Program-made: the position numbers and the translations under genes
Source of the DNA: Verrucomicrobiaceae bacterium
GTDB taxonomy: Bacteria > Verrucomicrobiota > Verrucomicrobiia > Verrucomicrobiales > Verrucomicrobiaceae
Assembly: GCA_016795485.1 (NCBI GenBank)
Contig: JAEUHM010000040.1
Location: forward strand, 62,001-126,000
Reading direction: 5' to 3'
Length of the DNA stretch: 64,000 nucleotides
The notes under the pieces: model-generated
Database searches by the model: none
Told to the model about the DNA's origin: nothing
Seen by the model: only the letters and a program-made list of their open reading frames with translations
Part shown: positions 16,668-25,213 of the stretch, piece by piece
Layout: each line of letters starts with the position of its first letter
Position numbering within the stretch: the stretch's first letter is position 1

Positions 16668-18506
16668 TTGGAAGACGACCGCAGAAAGTACCAGCCCCTG
16701 ATTGATCTTGAAGGCATCCCGAATCGCCTACTCAAGACGGTGCTGCCAGTGCTCGGTCCATCCCTATCCGAGGTGCTGGGCATCCGGGCCGTCAATGACA
16801 TCCATGCCAAACTCGTAGCCGCAGGCACACCAGAGACCATGTGGTCCACCCTGGTGGAGGCCACCGGGGTCAACTACGAGGTAGCCGCCAGTGATCTGGA
16901 CCGCATCCCGCCCACTGGGCCGGTCGTGGTAGTGTCCAATCATCCGCTCGGCGGCCTGGATGGTATCGTCCTGGGAGACATCCTACACCGCCGCCGCAGA
17001 GACTCGCGGCTCATGGCCAACTTCCTCCTCAAGCGCGTGCTCTACTCGGAGCACCACATGTTTTTTGTGGACCCCTTTCCCAGAGGTGAAGAGGCCAAGC
17101 GCGCCAGCCTCGCCGGGATGAAGGCTTCCCTCAAGCACCTCAAGGCCGGCGGTCTGCTAGGCGTCTTCCCCGGCAATCGCGTCTCTCATTACCAAAAAGA
17201 CCTCCACACCGTGGCAGACGGGCCGTGGATCGAGAGCATCGGGGCGCTCGTTCGCCACACCGAGGCCACTGTCGTGCCAGTCTTCATTGAGGGTGGCAAC
17301 AGCACCTTCTTCAACCTCGCCGGGATGGTCCATCCCCTCTTGCGCACCATCCTGCTGGCTCGTGAACTCGTACGCCGCGCCCGCGATCCAGAGCCCGTGC
17401 GCGTTCATGTGGGCACACCCATCCCTTTCACCCGGCTCAAGCGCTTTGAGACGGACAAGGAGCTGGTCAATTTCCTCCGCATGGCCACCTACGTCATGGG
17501 CAACCGCCCAGACGTCACCCCGCCAGACGCAGAGCAGACCGTGGCACCCGTCACTGAGCCAGAGCCAGTGGCAGACAAGCTTTCGCCAGAGTTGCTCCAG
17601 GCAGACGTGGATGCCCTGCCGCCCGAGTGCAAGCTCCTCGCCAATGGCGACTACGAGGTCTACATCGCCCGGTCATCGCAGATGCCCTCCATCATGCATG
17701 AGATCGGCCGTGGACGGGAAGCCGCCTTCCGTTATGCAGGAGGCGGCACGCTCAAGCCACTGGACCTCGCCCCACAGGACGACTACTACCACCACCTCTT
17801 CCTCTGGCACACCAAAGACCAAGCCGTCGTTGGAGCCTACCGCCTGGGACTCTCGGACGAGATCATCGCCAAACACGGCCCGGAGGGCCTCATCTGCAGC
17901 GGCCTCTTCGATCTCAAGCCAGAGTTCCTGCGGCAGTTGAACCCTGGCATCGAGCTAGGGCGCTCCTACGTGCTGCCAGAGTACATGCGCAACTACAACT
18001 CCCTCCTGCTGCTCTGGGCTGGCATCCTGCAGTTTGTTGTTCGGGAGCCCAAATACAAAATGTGCTTCGGCTCCGTCGGCATCAGCCAGGGAGATGAGTA
18101 CACCCCAGCCTCACGCACCCTCATTGTGGACTACATGAAGGAGCACCTCAGCCACCCCACCCTCAGTTTGCAGGTGGAGAGCCGCAGCCCCTTCTACGGC
18201 GTCAAACTCAACGGCGTCAAGCCAGGCGAGGCCAACCGCATGCTCCAGAGCGTGGACGACGTCTCCGTGCTCGTCACCGGCCTGGAGCCAGACGGCAAAG
18301 GCGTCCCCATTCTCATCAAGCACTATGCCCGCATGAACGCCAAGCTCCTCAGCTTCGGCGTCTGGACCAACCACAGCAACGCCGTGGTCAGCTTCATGGT
18401 GGCAGACCTCACCACCGCCGACCCCAAGTTCCTCAAGCGCTACATGGGCGAAGAAGGCTACAAAACCTTCATGGCCCACCACGGGCACAAGGTTAGCGAC
18501 GATTAA
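16668..18506 (+). CDS. Fused PlsC-type and GNAT-type acyltransferase (OlsF-like)
   Basis: A 612-aa protein with two acyltransferase halves. The N-terminal half (about residues 80-280) has the PlsC motif NHPLGGLDG (HX4D), the FVDPFPRGEE block and GVFPGNRVSH, so it should acylate a lysolipid. The C-terminal half (about residues 330-600) resembles OlsB/hemolysin-type N-acyltransferases: DYEVYIARSSQMPSIMHEIG, then VVGAYRLGLSDEI, and ELGRSYVLPEYMRNY. In Serratia OlsF such a fusion makes ornithine lipids: the OlsB-like half attaches a 3-hydroxyacyl group and the OlsA-like half esterifies it. The start is TTG at 16668. It stands alone between unrelated genes. Confidence 0.8.
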   Translation: MEDDRRKYQPLIDLEGIPNRLLKTVLPVLGPSLSEVLGIRAVNDIHAKLVAAGTPETMWSTLVEATGVNYEVAASDLDRIPPTGPVVVVSNHPLGGLDGIVLGDILHRRRRDSRLMANFLLKRVLYSEHHMFFVDPFPRGEEAKRASLAGMKASLKHLKAGGLLGVFPGNRVSHYQKDLHTVADGPWIESIGALVRHTEATVVPVFIEGGNSTFFNLAGMVHPLLRTILLARELVRRARDPEPVRVHVGTPIPFTRLKRFETDKELVNFLRMATYVMGNRPDVTPPDAEQTVAPVTEPEPVADKLSPELLQADVDALPPECKLLANGDYEVYIARSSQMPSIMHEIGRGREAAFRYAGGGTLKPLDLAPQDDYYHHLFLWHTKDQAVVGAYRLGLSDEIIAKHGPEGLICSGLFDLKPEFLRQLNPGIELGRSYVLPEYMRNYNSLLLLWAGILQFVVREPKYKMCFGSVGISQGDEYTPASRTLIVDYMKEHLSHPTLSLQVESRSPFYGVKLNGVKPGEANRMLQSVDDVSVLVTGLEPDGKGVPILIKHYARMNAKLLSFGVWTNHSNAVVSFMVADLTTADPKFLKRYMGEEGYKTFMAHHGHKVSDD

Positions 18507-18558
18507 GGCCAACGGCCGTCGGCACGTAACTTCACTGCATGGGCCGGGCGCACCGGCT

Positions 18559-19473
18559 CTAGAACACGATGTTGAACCCGAGCGCGCTGCTGCTGCCTTC
18601 AAAGCGATCCCGCGCGCCGAACTCAATGGTCTGCCGCGCCAGAATGCCAAACTTCTGCGGCACGAACCAATAGGAGGCATACACTCCCGCGCCGTAGACG
18701 CGGTCATGGGTGCCTGGGTTGACGGCATCCCGCCCTTTGTCATCCGTGACCTGCCACTGGCCAAATCCATAGACGCCGGCTTCAAATCGCTCCGTGAAGC
18801 TGTGCTTTACCCCCAGGTCCAGTGTCAGGTGGGCTCCAGGGGTGAGGTCCATGCCTTTTTTGTCACCATTGAACTCATAGGCGATGGATGCAGAGAAAAG
18901 CGTGCCGCGTTTTCCATCTGGAGACCACGCGGTGGAGGCACGGAAGAGATGGGACCAAAAGCCCGCGCCCGTGTTGTCCAGCGCATCCGGTTCATAGGAG
19001 CCAGTAGGCGCCCAGAAACCATACGACGTGCTGAAGTCCCAGTGCGCAGTGCGCCATGTCAGCCACACCGGTTGTGCATAGCTGTCTTGAAATCCCCACA
19101 CGTCTTCTTCAATCTGGATGCGTCTGCCAAAGGCACTGACGTTGGCGGCAATGCTGCTCTGGCCGTAAATGGGCATCCACAGGGAAGAAACATCCGCACC
19201 CAGGAACTTGATGCCCGGGCTCCAGATGATCATGGGGATGACCTGGAAAGACTCCACGTCGATGTCCAAGTCAATGCGCTGCCCCAGGATGTCGAACCCA
19301 GTGATCTTGTCCCCCGCCGCGTCCCGCAGCGCCAGCGTGTTGTAGTAGTTGCCGTAGAAGGCCACGATGAAGCCCTTGGGCGGGGCAAAGTAATCTCCAG
19401 GGTTGAACGAGCCACCGCCCTGGTGGCCGATCTCTCCGCCGCTGGAAACTGCGCCCATTCTCGGCGTCCTCAC
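18559..19473 (-). CDS. Outer-membrane protein of the phenol-degradation (MetA/SphA-like) family, N-terminus missing
   Basis: A 304-aa beta-barrel-like protein. Alternating strands such as YNTLALRDAAGDKITGFDI, WRTAHWDFSTSYGFWAPTGS and the C-terminal ALGFNIVF ending in Phe indicate an outer-membrane barrel. GGSFNPGDYFAPPKGFIV near the N-terminus is the usual beginning of the mature Phenol_MetA_deg family. No signal peptide is encoded: the frame begins MRTPRMGAVSS from a GTG. The frame before it is open but not signal-like, and the zinc-finger gene ends only 20 bp upstream. The 5' end has probably been replaced, so the gene may be non-functional. Confidence 0.65.
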   Translation of the reverse strand: MRTPRMGAVSSGGEIGHQGGGSFNPGDYFAPPKGFIVAFYGNYYNTLALRDAAGDKITGFDILGQRIDLDIDVESFQVIPMIIWSPGIKFLGADVSSLWMPIYGQSSIAANVSAFGRRIQIEEDVWGFQDSYAQPVWLTWRTAHWDFSTSYGFWAPTGSYEPDALDNTGAGFWSHLFRASTAWSPDGKRGTLFSASIAYEFNGDKKGMDLTPGAHLTLDLGVKHSFTERFEAGVYGFGQWQVTDDKGRDAVNPGTHDRVYGAGVYASYWFVPQKFGILARQTIEFGARDRFEGSSSALGFNIVF

Positions 19474-19492
19474 TCGCAGATGACAAACATCT

Positions 19493-20047
19493 TTAGAGAT
19501 CGATAAGCCAACCGATCACAGCCAACGTCGTCATTTGTGCCGGAAAATAGTAGAATAGAGCTATTGCCGTCACGCACACCAAACCAATCGCAATGCCACC
19601 CAAAAGTCGGTTGATGCGCGCTTTGCGCTCCTCCCGCTCCACGTCTGCCAAAAGTCGCCAACCTCGGCTCTCGCAGCACTGGCAGTTCGAACGGATGCGT
19701 CCACGTGAGCCGCAGCTAGTACATGGCCTTTTCCCCACTGGATAATACTCGGTCTGCCAAACCCATTGCTTTTCCAATTGTTTACCGGTGAGATGGCAAT
19801 GCATGCAGTCAAATCGGTATGACGTGTTGTGACAACACGAACAATCGATCTCCACGTCCACTTCTACCTGGCGATCACGAGATTCCATGATGGTTTCATT
19901 ACCAGTACCATCGCAAGTAGAGCAACACCTCGTAAGGTGCCCGGTGCCCGCACATTCTTTACAGGCGACGGTCGGAGCAGACGAAACCGATGCCTGCAAT
20001 GGCTTCCTGATGAGGGGTGGGAGAGGGGGTAGCGTCGTGAGTTTCAT
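19493..20047 (-). CDS. DnaJ-type zinc-finger protein with a C-terminal membrane anchor
   Basis: About 184 aa from the ATG at 20047 (MKLTTLPPLPPLIRK); an ATG at 20125 would add 26 residues. It has CxxCxGxG-type repeats like the cysteine-rich domain of DnaJ: CKECAGTG, CCSTCDGTG, DCSCCHNTS, CTSCGSRG and NCQCCESRG. There is no J-domain. After a short basic linker (EREERKARINRLLGG) come one or two hydrophobic helices (IAIGLVCVTAIALFYYF). It is therefore a membrane-tethered zinc-binding protein whose partner is unknown. It is divergent, 119 bp away, from the 420-aa gene, and its 3' end abuts the truncated barrel gene. Confidence 0.65.
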   Translation of the reverse strand: MKLTTLPPLPPLIRKPLQASVSSAPTVACKECAGTGHLTRCCSTCDGTGNETIMESRDRQVEVDVEIDCSCCHNTSYRFDCMHCHLTGKQLEKQWVWQTEYYPVGKRPCTSCGSRGRIRSNCQCCESRGWRLLADVEREERKARINRLLGGIAIGLVCVTAIALFYYFPAQMTTLAVIGWLIDL

Positions 20048-20166
20048 AATCGGATGCTCATACTGACCCCGGAATCTGTATCCATGCAGCCAGACCCTTG
20101 AGACAAAATGCAACACGTTAGACATGAGTTAGACACGCAGGTGCGGCTCCACTAAGTTCTCAGCGG

Positions 20167-21429
20167 ATGAAACTAACCGCCGATCACAATCGCGTCCTCA
20201 ATGGCATCTTGGAAAAACAAGGCCGGGATCGTCTGATTCTGTATGAAGAACTACATCGCCTTACCCACCGTCAAGGCTCCACCACTCCTTCAGCACTTCG
20301 CCAGTTTGGGCAGCGTTTACTCAAACAGGATTTAGACTCAGCACAGATGGCGCTTTTGGCACAGGCCATGCAACTTGAGGCATCCGTTTTGCTGGCGCTA
20401 TTTTCAAATCAGCCGGTCTCCAGCGAGTCCGATGCCCCGGCAATTTTGATGCGACTCATTCCTCAGGCAATCCGCACGCATGTAGATAGCCTCCCGCTTG
20501 CCCACCTCGGGAAACAAACTCAACATCTCGCTCAATTTGCCAAAGACCGGGTGTACGAGAATCACACACCGCCCATTCAAGCCACCATGAGGCACGCACT
20601 GACACAAGGCACCCTGTCCGAAGCGGAGAAGCAAAACCTCAGAGCGTCAAAGCTAACCGTTCACGCTACCTCATCCATGCTGGGCGTCATCGCTCTCTTC
20701 AAGAGTTTGATTCATGACCTGGAATTGAAGTATTGGTCCATTGAATGCTCTTACACCAACAGTCTGGAGATTCATGATTACGCCCAAAAGACTGACGCAG
20801 ACGGTGACAGGACCCACCTCTGGATACTGGGTGACATCCAGGCTAAACAGGCGTTCTCAGAACACAAACTCAAGTTCCTCACACTAATTGGTGTTAACCA
20901 AATGGCGTTAGCGCTCCCTGCTTCGTGGGGCGACTGCCAATCGCTTACCGCGCTGCCGCCGAAAACCAGAGTGTGCTTTCTCAATCATCGGAGTGCCACC
21001 GCAAAATCGGATTTTGAGTTATGGATCAAGAAGCTTGGGAAAGACCTCATACCAGAAAGCCTGCACCCTCAGGACGCGCTCGCAAGACTATGTCAAAAGG
21101 AGCCATCAGCAGCAGTGCTGCTTTATCCATTCCAAAAGCTCATTGCCACACACCTCGGCATAGCCACCATCCCTCTACAACTCAATGCGTCTCCCACCAC
21201 TTGGCGGTGGTTCTTGTTTGGCGCTAGGAGTAACAAAACCAATACCCTTCACGAACTGGTTACCGGTGCACTCATCCACGCCCAACGCCGCATGCTCCAC
21301 GAACACAACCGTGTCGAACAAGTAGCTGAATGGATCACTGAAGGCGATGCTGGAGCAGAGTATCTGGCCAATTTGGCGTCCGTCAGTGGACTGGCCACCT
21401 ATCTCGAAGCTCTAAGATTCGGTATCTGA
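20167..21429 (+). CDS. Protein of unknown function, 420 aa
   Basis: A full-length soluble-looking protein that I do not recognise. It is mostly helical at the N-terminus (residues 1-120, with DSAQMALLAQAMQLEASV, possibly helix-turn-helix-like). A mixed alpha/beta central domain follows (DGDRTHLWILGDIQAKQAF, KTRVCFLNHRSATAKSD). A helical C-terminus ends LATYLEALRFGI. Base composition and codon use are AT-richer than the neighbouring core genes, suggesting transfer. It is divergent from the zinc-finger gene, so the two may share a control region. It sits at the left end of the accessory block that carries the methyltransferase-helicase system. Confidence 0.6.
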   Translation: MKLTADHNRVLNGILEKQGRDRLILYEELHRLTHRQGSTTPSALRQFGQRLLKQDLDSAQMALLAQAMQLEASVLLALFSNQPVSSESDAPAILMRLIPQAIRTHVDSLPLAHLGKQTQHLAQFAKDRVYENHTPPIQATMRHALTQGTLSEAEKQNLRASKLTVHATSSMLGVIALFKSLIHDLELKYWSIECSYTNSLEIHDYAQKTDADGDRTHLWILGDIQAKQAFSEHKLKFLTLIGVNQMALALPASWGDCQSLTALPPKTRVCFLNHRSATAKSDFELWIKKLGKDLIPESLHPQDALARLCQKEPSAAVLLYPFQKLIATHLGIATIPLQLNASPTTWRWFLFGARSNKTNTLHELVTGALIHAQRRMLHEHNRVEQVAEWITEGDAGAEYLANLASVSGLATYLEALRFGI

Positions 21430-21532
21430 GTGTTGATCGTCGCAGAGAGTGGTGGTCGGTTTGTCGCACAGTCACCTGATTCTATCTGGGTCCAAAATCA
21501 TTCATTTGCCTTGTTCTAAATCGTAGTGCGCA

Positions 21533-21793
21533 TCAGCACCCAAAAGATATCGCCACGGCAACAAAGCAGTCCTCCCGCTCCGCCAAGACCAACAACCCTT
21601 TCCCACACTCATCCCACCTAGTTGGCGTCCACCCGTTCTCTGTATCTGGAAACCACACTTCCATGGATTGCTTCACCTCCGTGAACAACGCCTTCAACTC
21701 CTCTGCCACCACCGCCATGGGCACAATGTCAGCAAGCACATCTCGTGCGGTAAAACCACTAACCCCACGCCCAAGATAACGACAATCAATCAA
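21533..21793 (-). CDS. Small hypothetical protein, 86 aa
   Basis: An open frame with an acceptable protein-like composition: MIDCRYLGRGVSGFTARDVL, then AVVAEELKALFTEVKQSME, VWFPDTENGWTPTRW, and a hydrophobic end. It could be a small accessory protein of the downstream block or a remnant. No signal peptide or known motif is seen. The flanking 21430-21532 and 21794-21959 stretches contain nothing that I can identify. Confidence 0.35.
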   Translation of the reverse strand: MIDCRYLGRGVSGFTARDVLADIVPMAVVAEELKALFTEVKQSMEVWFPDTENGWTPTRWDECGKGLLVLAEREDCFVAVAISFGC

Positions 21794-21959
21794 GCCCTCA
21801 GAAGAGTTCTGCTTATCAATCCATGTGCGTTACCAGCAAACGTTCGCCCACATCAGGCCAACACAAAGTAGAAAAGAAATTTTCCAACCTTGAGGAAAGT
21901 TGGAGTCGGTTGGGTATTTTGGGTGTCAGGTTGGGAGCGTTAGTCCCATGCATCAAAGT

Positions 21960-23159
21960 CTAACTTGCTGCAATGATGCTGGCTGTGTCTGTGTCGTAAC
22001 GAAAACCACCGATGGTATCGTCTATGACCCGCTGGATAGCCTCTTCAATGACAGCTAGGGGCACCAAAAACCACTCCCGTGGCTCGACTTGAGAACCAAA
22101 CCTGTCCTTCAGCTCCATATCAAGCCGCGCTGAAGAGAAGAACTTGTGCAAAAGCATCTCAAGATGTTTACCACTTACATTGGACAACTTAAAGGTGGCG
22201 ACAATCTCGACATCAGATAATAGGTAGGTTGGGTCCTTCTTTGCGTTAGCAATTCGGCTTTTTACATCACCTGTAGTTACACCTATTTTGTGCATCACAG
22301 AGCGGTTCTGTGCCACGAAAGGATGGTTCGATTTACTTCGAAGAACGTAGATGTAGCCAGCCGCCACTTCTTCTTCCTCCTCTTCACCTGAAAACAATGG
22401 TCCAAAATCCAAATCAGTAATTCTCCGGCTAAACTTGTCCTTGTTGAGTGCCCTCTGCAGAGACCGTACTAGCAAGTCACTTTCTGTGCCGTTGTCATAG
22501 ATCACCCTTAGCCGCCGATCTTGTCTGCCGTAATCACTTACAAAAGGCTCTCCCATTTCTGCCACCAAGACCTTTTGTCCATCAAGGACAAAGAGGTCGC
22601 CTTTTTTCACCTCTGCATTGTCTTTATATTTGCGCGTATGTCGCTCGCCTCGGGCTAGCTGCGACTGGACCAGTTCAAACAAAGGTCTAAACATCTCAAA
22701 GTCTAGGCATGGATTACGCTTCGCGACTTCCTCAGCTGCTCTAATCTCTTCCTTAGACCGAACGTGTTTAAGTTGAGTTATATCGCTCGGCTCGGTAGGC
22801 ACACCCAAGCTAGACAACAGCTCTGCATCGCTAATTGGGTGCGACTCCTCGATTATGGCTGGAAAAAAACTGTCGCGCCCGAGCAATCCATGAGAGTCCA
22901 GCCCAATCACCAATTGACGGCACTCGGGAGATTCGCGGATGCGGTCCAGCCTTACGGCATAAAGACGCTCAAAGATGTCCCGGTTCTCGCCATGCTCGGG
23001 GCGGCGGCCGTGTTCTTCGACGAACCGCATGATCTCTTCAAAGCCAGCGATGACCCGCTGCTCCCGAGGGGAACGACCGCCCGTCTGGTTGGGCTCGGCT
23101 TCGACGCCAAGCTCATCCAGCAGGTCCAAGTCTTCGTCGGTGATGGTCTTCTTAGCCAT
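21960..23159 (-). CDS. GIY-YIG nuclease family protein (T5orf172/MUG113-like)
   Basis: A 399-aa protein, the last gene of the four-gene unit. The start at 23159 (MAKKTITDEDLDLLDELG) overlaps the helicase stop by 8 bases. A charged N-terminal region includes helices around residues 40-200. The GIY-YIG-like domain begins near residue 265: GYIYVLRSKSNHPFVAQN, KIGVTTGDVKSRIANAKK, then HLEMLLHKFFSSARLDMEL and EPREWFLVPL. The Tyr pair (YIYVL), Arg of SRI and Glu of LEMLL are in the expected order for this nuclease family. It is the most obvious candidate for the DNA-cutting component of the system. Confidence 0.8.
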   Translation of the reverse strand: MAKKTITDEDLDLLDELGVEAEPNQTGGRSPREQRVIAGFEEIMRFVEEHGRRPEHGENRDIFERLYAVRLDRIRESPECRQLVIGLDSHGLLGRDSFFPAIIEESHPISDAELLSSLGVPTEPSDITQLKHVRSKEEIRAAEEVAKRNPCLDFEMFRPLFELVQSQLARGERHTRKYKDNAEVKKGDLFVLDGQKVLVAEMGEPFVSDYGRQDRRLRVIYDNGTESDLLVRSLQRALNKDKFSRRITDLDFGPLFSGEEEEEEVAAGYIYVLRSKSNHPFVAQNRSVMHKIGVTTGDVKSRIANAKKDPTYLLSDVEIVATFKLSNVSGKHLEMLLHKFFSSARLDMELKDRFGSQVEPREWFLVPLAVIEEAIQRVIDDTIGGFRYDTDTASIIAAS

Positions 23160-25212
23160 TCTGCTCCTCTCTGGCTTTACGTTGCAGGAAGGCGATGCCT
23201 TCCGCCATCCGTTTCTCCCATGGATCGACCGCCGTGATGGAGGGCAGGCGGCCTTTCTCCTTCTTGAAGACAAGCGCCCGTTTCGCCAGTTCGCGTGCTT
23301 CTTCGAGAGTGATGTTCACCCGCTTGGCCGCGATGATCTCCGCCACCTGTTTCAGGCGCTCTTCGCCCATTGACTTCGCCAGGATGGCATAGGCTTCTCC
23401 AAAGGGGTTGATGCGGTCGATCAGATCAATGTCGAGTTCGGTGACACTCAGGGCATAGCGGCGCACTCCATCAATCAGCGCGGTGTTCTTCTCGGCGGTT
23501 GTTCCTCCAGTGGTCTCGCCGTCAGTCAGTGCCTTCTTGGCCTCCTGCACGAGGTTCAAAGCAGCAACAGCGTGCTGCCGCACGGCCTCCTGATCCTCAT
23601 CATCCAGATGCGGGTAGGTTTCCTTCACGATCTTGCCCATGCGAACCTGTGTCAGTTCTTCCGGCACGAGTTCAGGATCAAAGAGACCGCGCTCCACGGT
23701 GCGCTTGTCCTGCACAAAGGCGGTGATGAGTTCATTCAGGTCCTCGCGGCAGATGCGCCCGGCTTCGGGGCTTTTGGGTTCCACCAGTCCTTTGATCTCC
23801 AGCTGAATCTGCCCCGTGGTGGTGTTGACGCCGACATTCGTTCCGTAGGGATCATAACCATTGGGACCGTAGTCAAAACCGGGTGTCGGTGTGTTGTTCG
23901 GGTTCTTCGGTTTGAACTCGAAACGCGGGGCCAGCACCTGCTCCATGAGCAGGCTGGCCGCGATGGCTTTCAGGGTGTCGTTCACCGCTTCCGTCACGGC
24001 TTCCTCCGTGGCATCCGGTTCAGCGATCAGGTTCGTGAAGCGGGCCTTCGTCTTGCCTTTCGCGTCACGCGTGGCCCGTCCTATGATTTGAATGATCTCC
24101 GTCAGGCTGGAACGGTAGCCCACCGTCAGCGCATGCTCGCACCAGACCCAGTCAAAGCCCTCCTTCGCCATTCCCAGCGCGATGATGATGTCCACATGAT
24201 CCCGGTTGTTCTTCTGCGCCGGGTCTTTGAGCGCGGCCATCACTTGGTCGCGCTTCGCGCCATCATCCACCAGATCGGCGATCTTGAGGATGCGCCCGCT
24301 TTTCGTCTTCACCAGTTGGAAGCCTGTCTTCGGATCAGCGCCCTGCCACTCGCCTAGCTCGTGCAGCATGTGCTCCACCTCCTTAATCTTGTCCCCCAGA
24401 CTTTCGCGGGAGTTTACGTTCGGGATGTGTAGGATCGTCTTCTCGTCCGGGTTGAGCACGCTGAGAATTTCGTCCGTGTATTGCCCGCTGTAGAAGTAGT
24501 AGCCGATGTCGAGTTGCTTCAGGTATTGGTAGCCGTTGAGCTGCTCGTAGTAAGTGTAGGTGACCGTGTCGAACTTAGACTCGTCATCCGGGTGCAGCAC
24601 CGCCTCCGCGTCGCCCCGGAAATAGGAGCCGGTCATTGCCACGATGTGCGTCTTGTCCCGCGCCATGAGCTGCCGCACATGCTCGCCCAGCTTGTTGTCC
24701 GGATTGGCGGAGATGTGGTGGAACTCGTCCACTGCGATCAGCCGGTCATCGAAGACCTCCACGCCGAACTTCTCCATGGCAAAGCGGAAGGTGGCATGCG
24801 TGCAGACCAGCGCTTTGTCCCCGCTCTCGAGGAATTTCTTCACCGCTTCTACCTTGCCGCCGTTGTCGGAACCTGGTGCGTCACACAGGTTCCACTTGGG
24901 CTCCACCTTCCAGTCGGCGAAGAACCCATACTGGCTCAGCGGCTCGTCATGAAAGCTTGCGCCGATGCTGCGCTCCGGCACCACGATGATCGCCTGCTTC
25001 AGCTTCTGGTTCGCCAGCTTGTCCAGAGCGATGAACATCAGCGCCCGGCTCTTGCCGGAGGCCGGGGGCGATTTGATCAGCAGATACGGCTCCCCACGCT
25101 TTTGGTAAGCCCGCTCCTGCATGGGCCGCATCCCCAGCGAGTTCGAGCGCGTGGAGCTGCCATCCTGCGCATAGGTGACGGAGACGGAAGGGATGGAATT
25201 GGAAGTGCTCAT
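23152..25212 (-). CDS. SF2 DEAD/DEAH-box helicase (type III restriction Res-like)
   Basis: A 686-aa ATPase/translocase. Walker A is SPPASGKSRAL near residue 50. Motif II is AVDEFHHIS near residue 162, motif III VAMTGSYFRGD, and motif VI QIIGRATRDAKGK near residue 377, so both RecA-like domains are present. The C-terminal third (residues ~430-686) is helical and acidic and probably contacts partners. It carries no obvious nuclease domain. It follows the 285-aa gene by 1 bp and overlaps the GIY-YIG gene, indicating a single operon. By analogy with type I and III restriction enzymes it would move along DNA to activate cleavage. Confidence 0.88.
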   Translation of the reverse strand: MSTSNSIPSVSVTYAQDGSSTRSNSLGMRPMQERAYQKRGEPYLLIKSPPASGKSRALMFIALDKLANQKLKQAIIVVPERSIGASFHDEPLSQYGFFADWKVEPKWNLCDAPGSDNGGKVEAVKKFLESGDKALVCTHATFRFAMEKFGVEVFDDRLIAVDEFHHISANPDNKLGEHVRQLMARDKTHIVAMTGSYFRGDAEAVLHPDDESKFDTVTYTYYEQLNGYQYLKQLDIGYYFYSGQYTDEILSVLNPDEKTILHIPNVNSRESLGDKIKEVEHMLHELGEWQGADPKTGFQLVKTKSGRILKIADLVDDGAKRDQVMAALKDPAQKNNRDHVDIIIALGMAKEGFDWVWCEHALTVGYRSSLTEIIQIIGRATRDAKGKTKARFTNLIAEPDATEEAVTEAVNDTLKAIAASLLMEQVLAPRFEFKPKNPNNTPTPGFDYGPNGYDPYGTNVGVNTTTGQIQLEIKGLVEPKSPEAGRICREDLNELITAFVQDKRTVERGLFDPELVPEELTQVRMGKIVKETYPHLDDEDQEAVRQHAVAALNLVQEAKKALTDGETTGGTTAEKNTALIDGVRRYALSVTELDIDLIDRINPFGEAYAILAKSMGEERLKQVAEIIAAKRVNITLEEARELAKRALVFKKEKGRLPSITAVDPWEKRMAEGIAFLQRKAREEQNG

Positions 25213-25213
25213 T

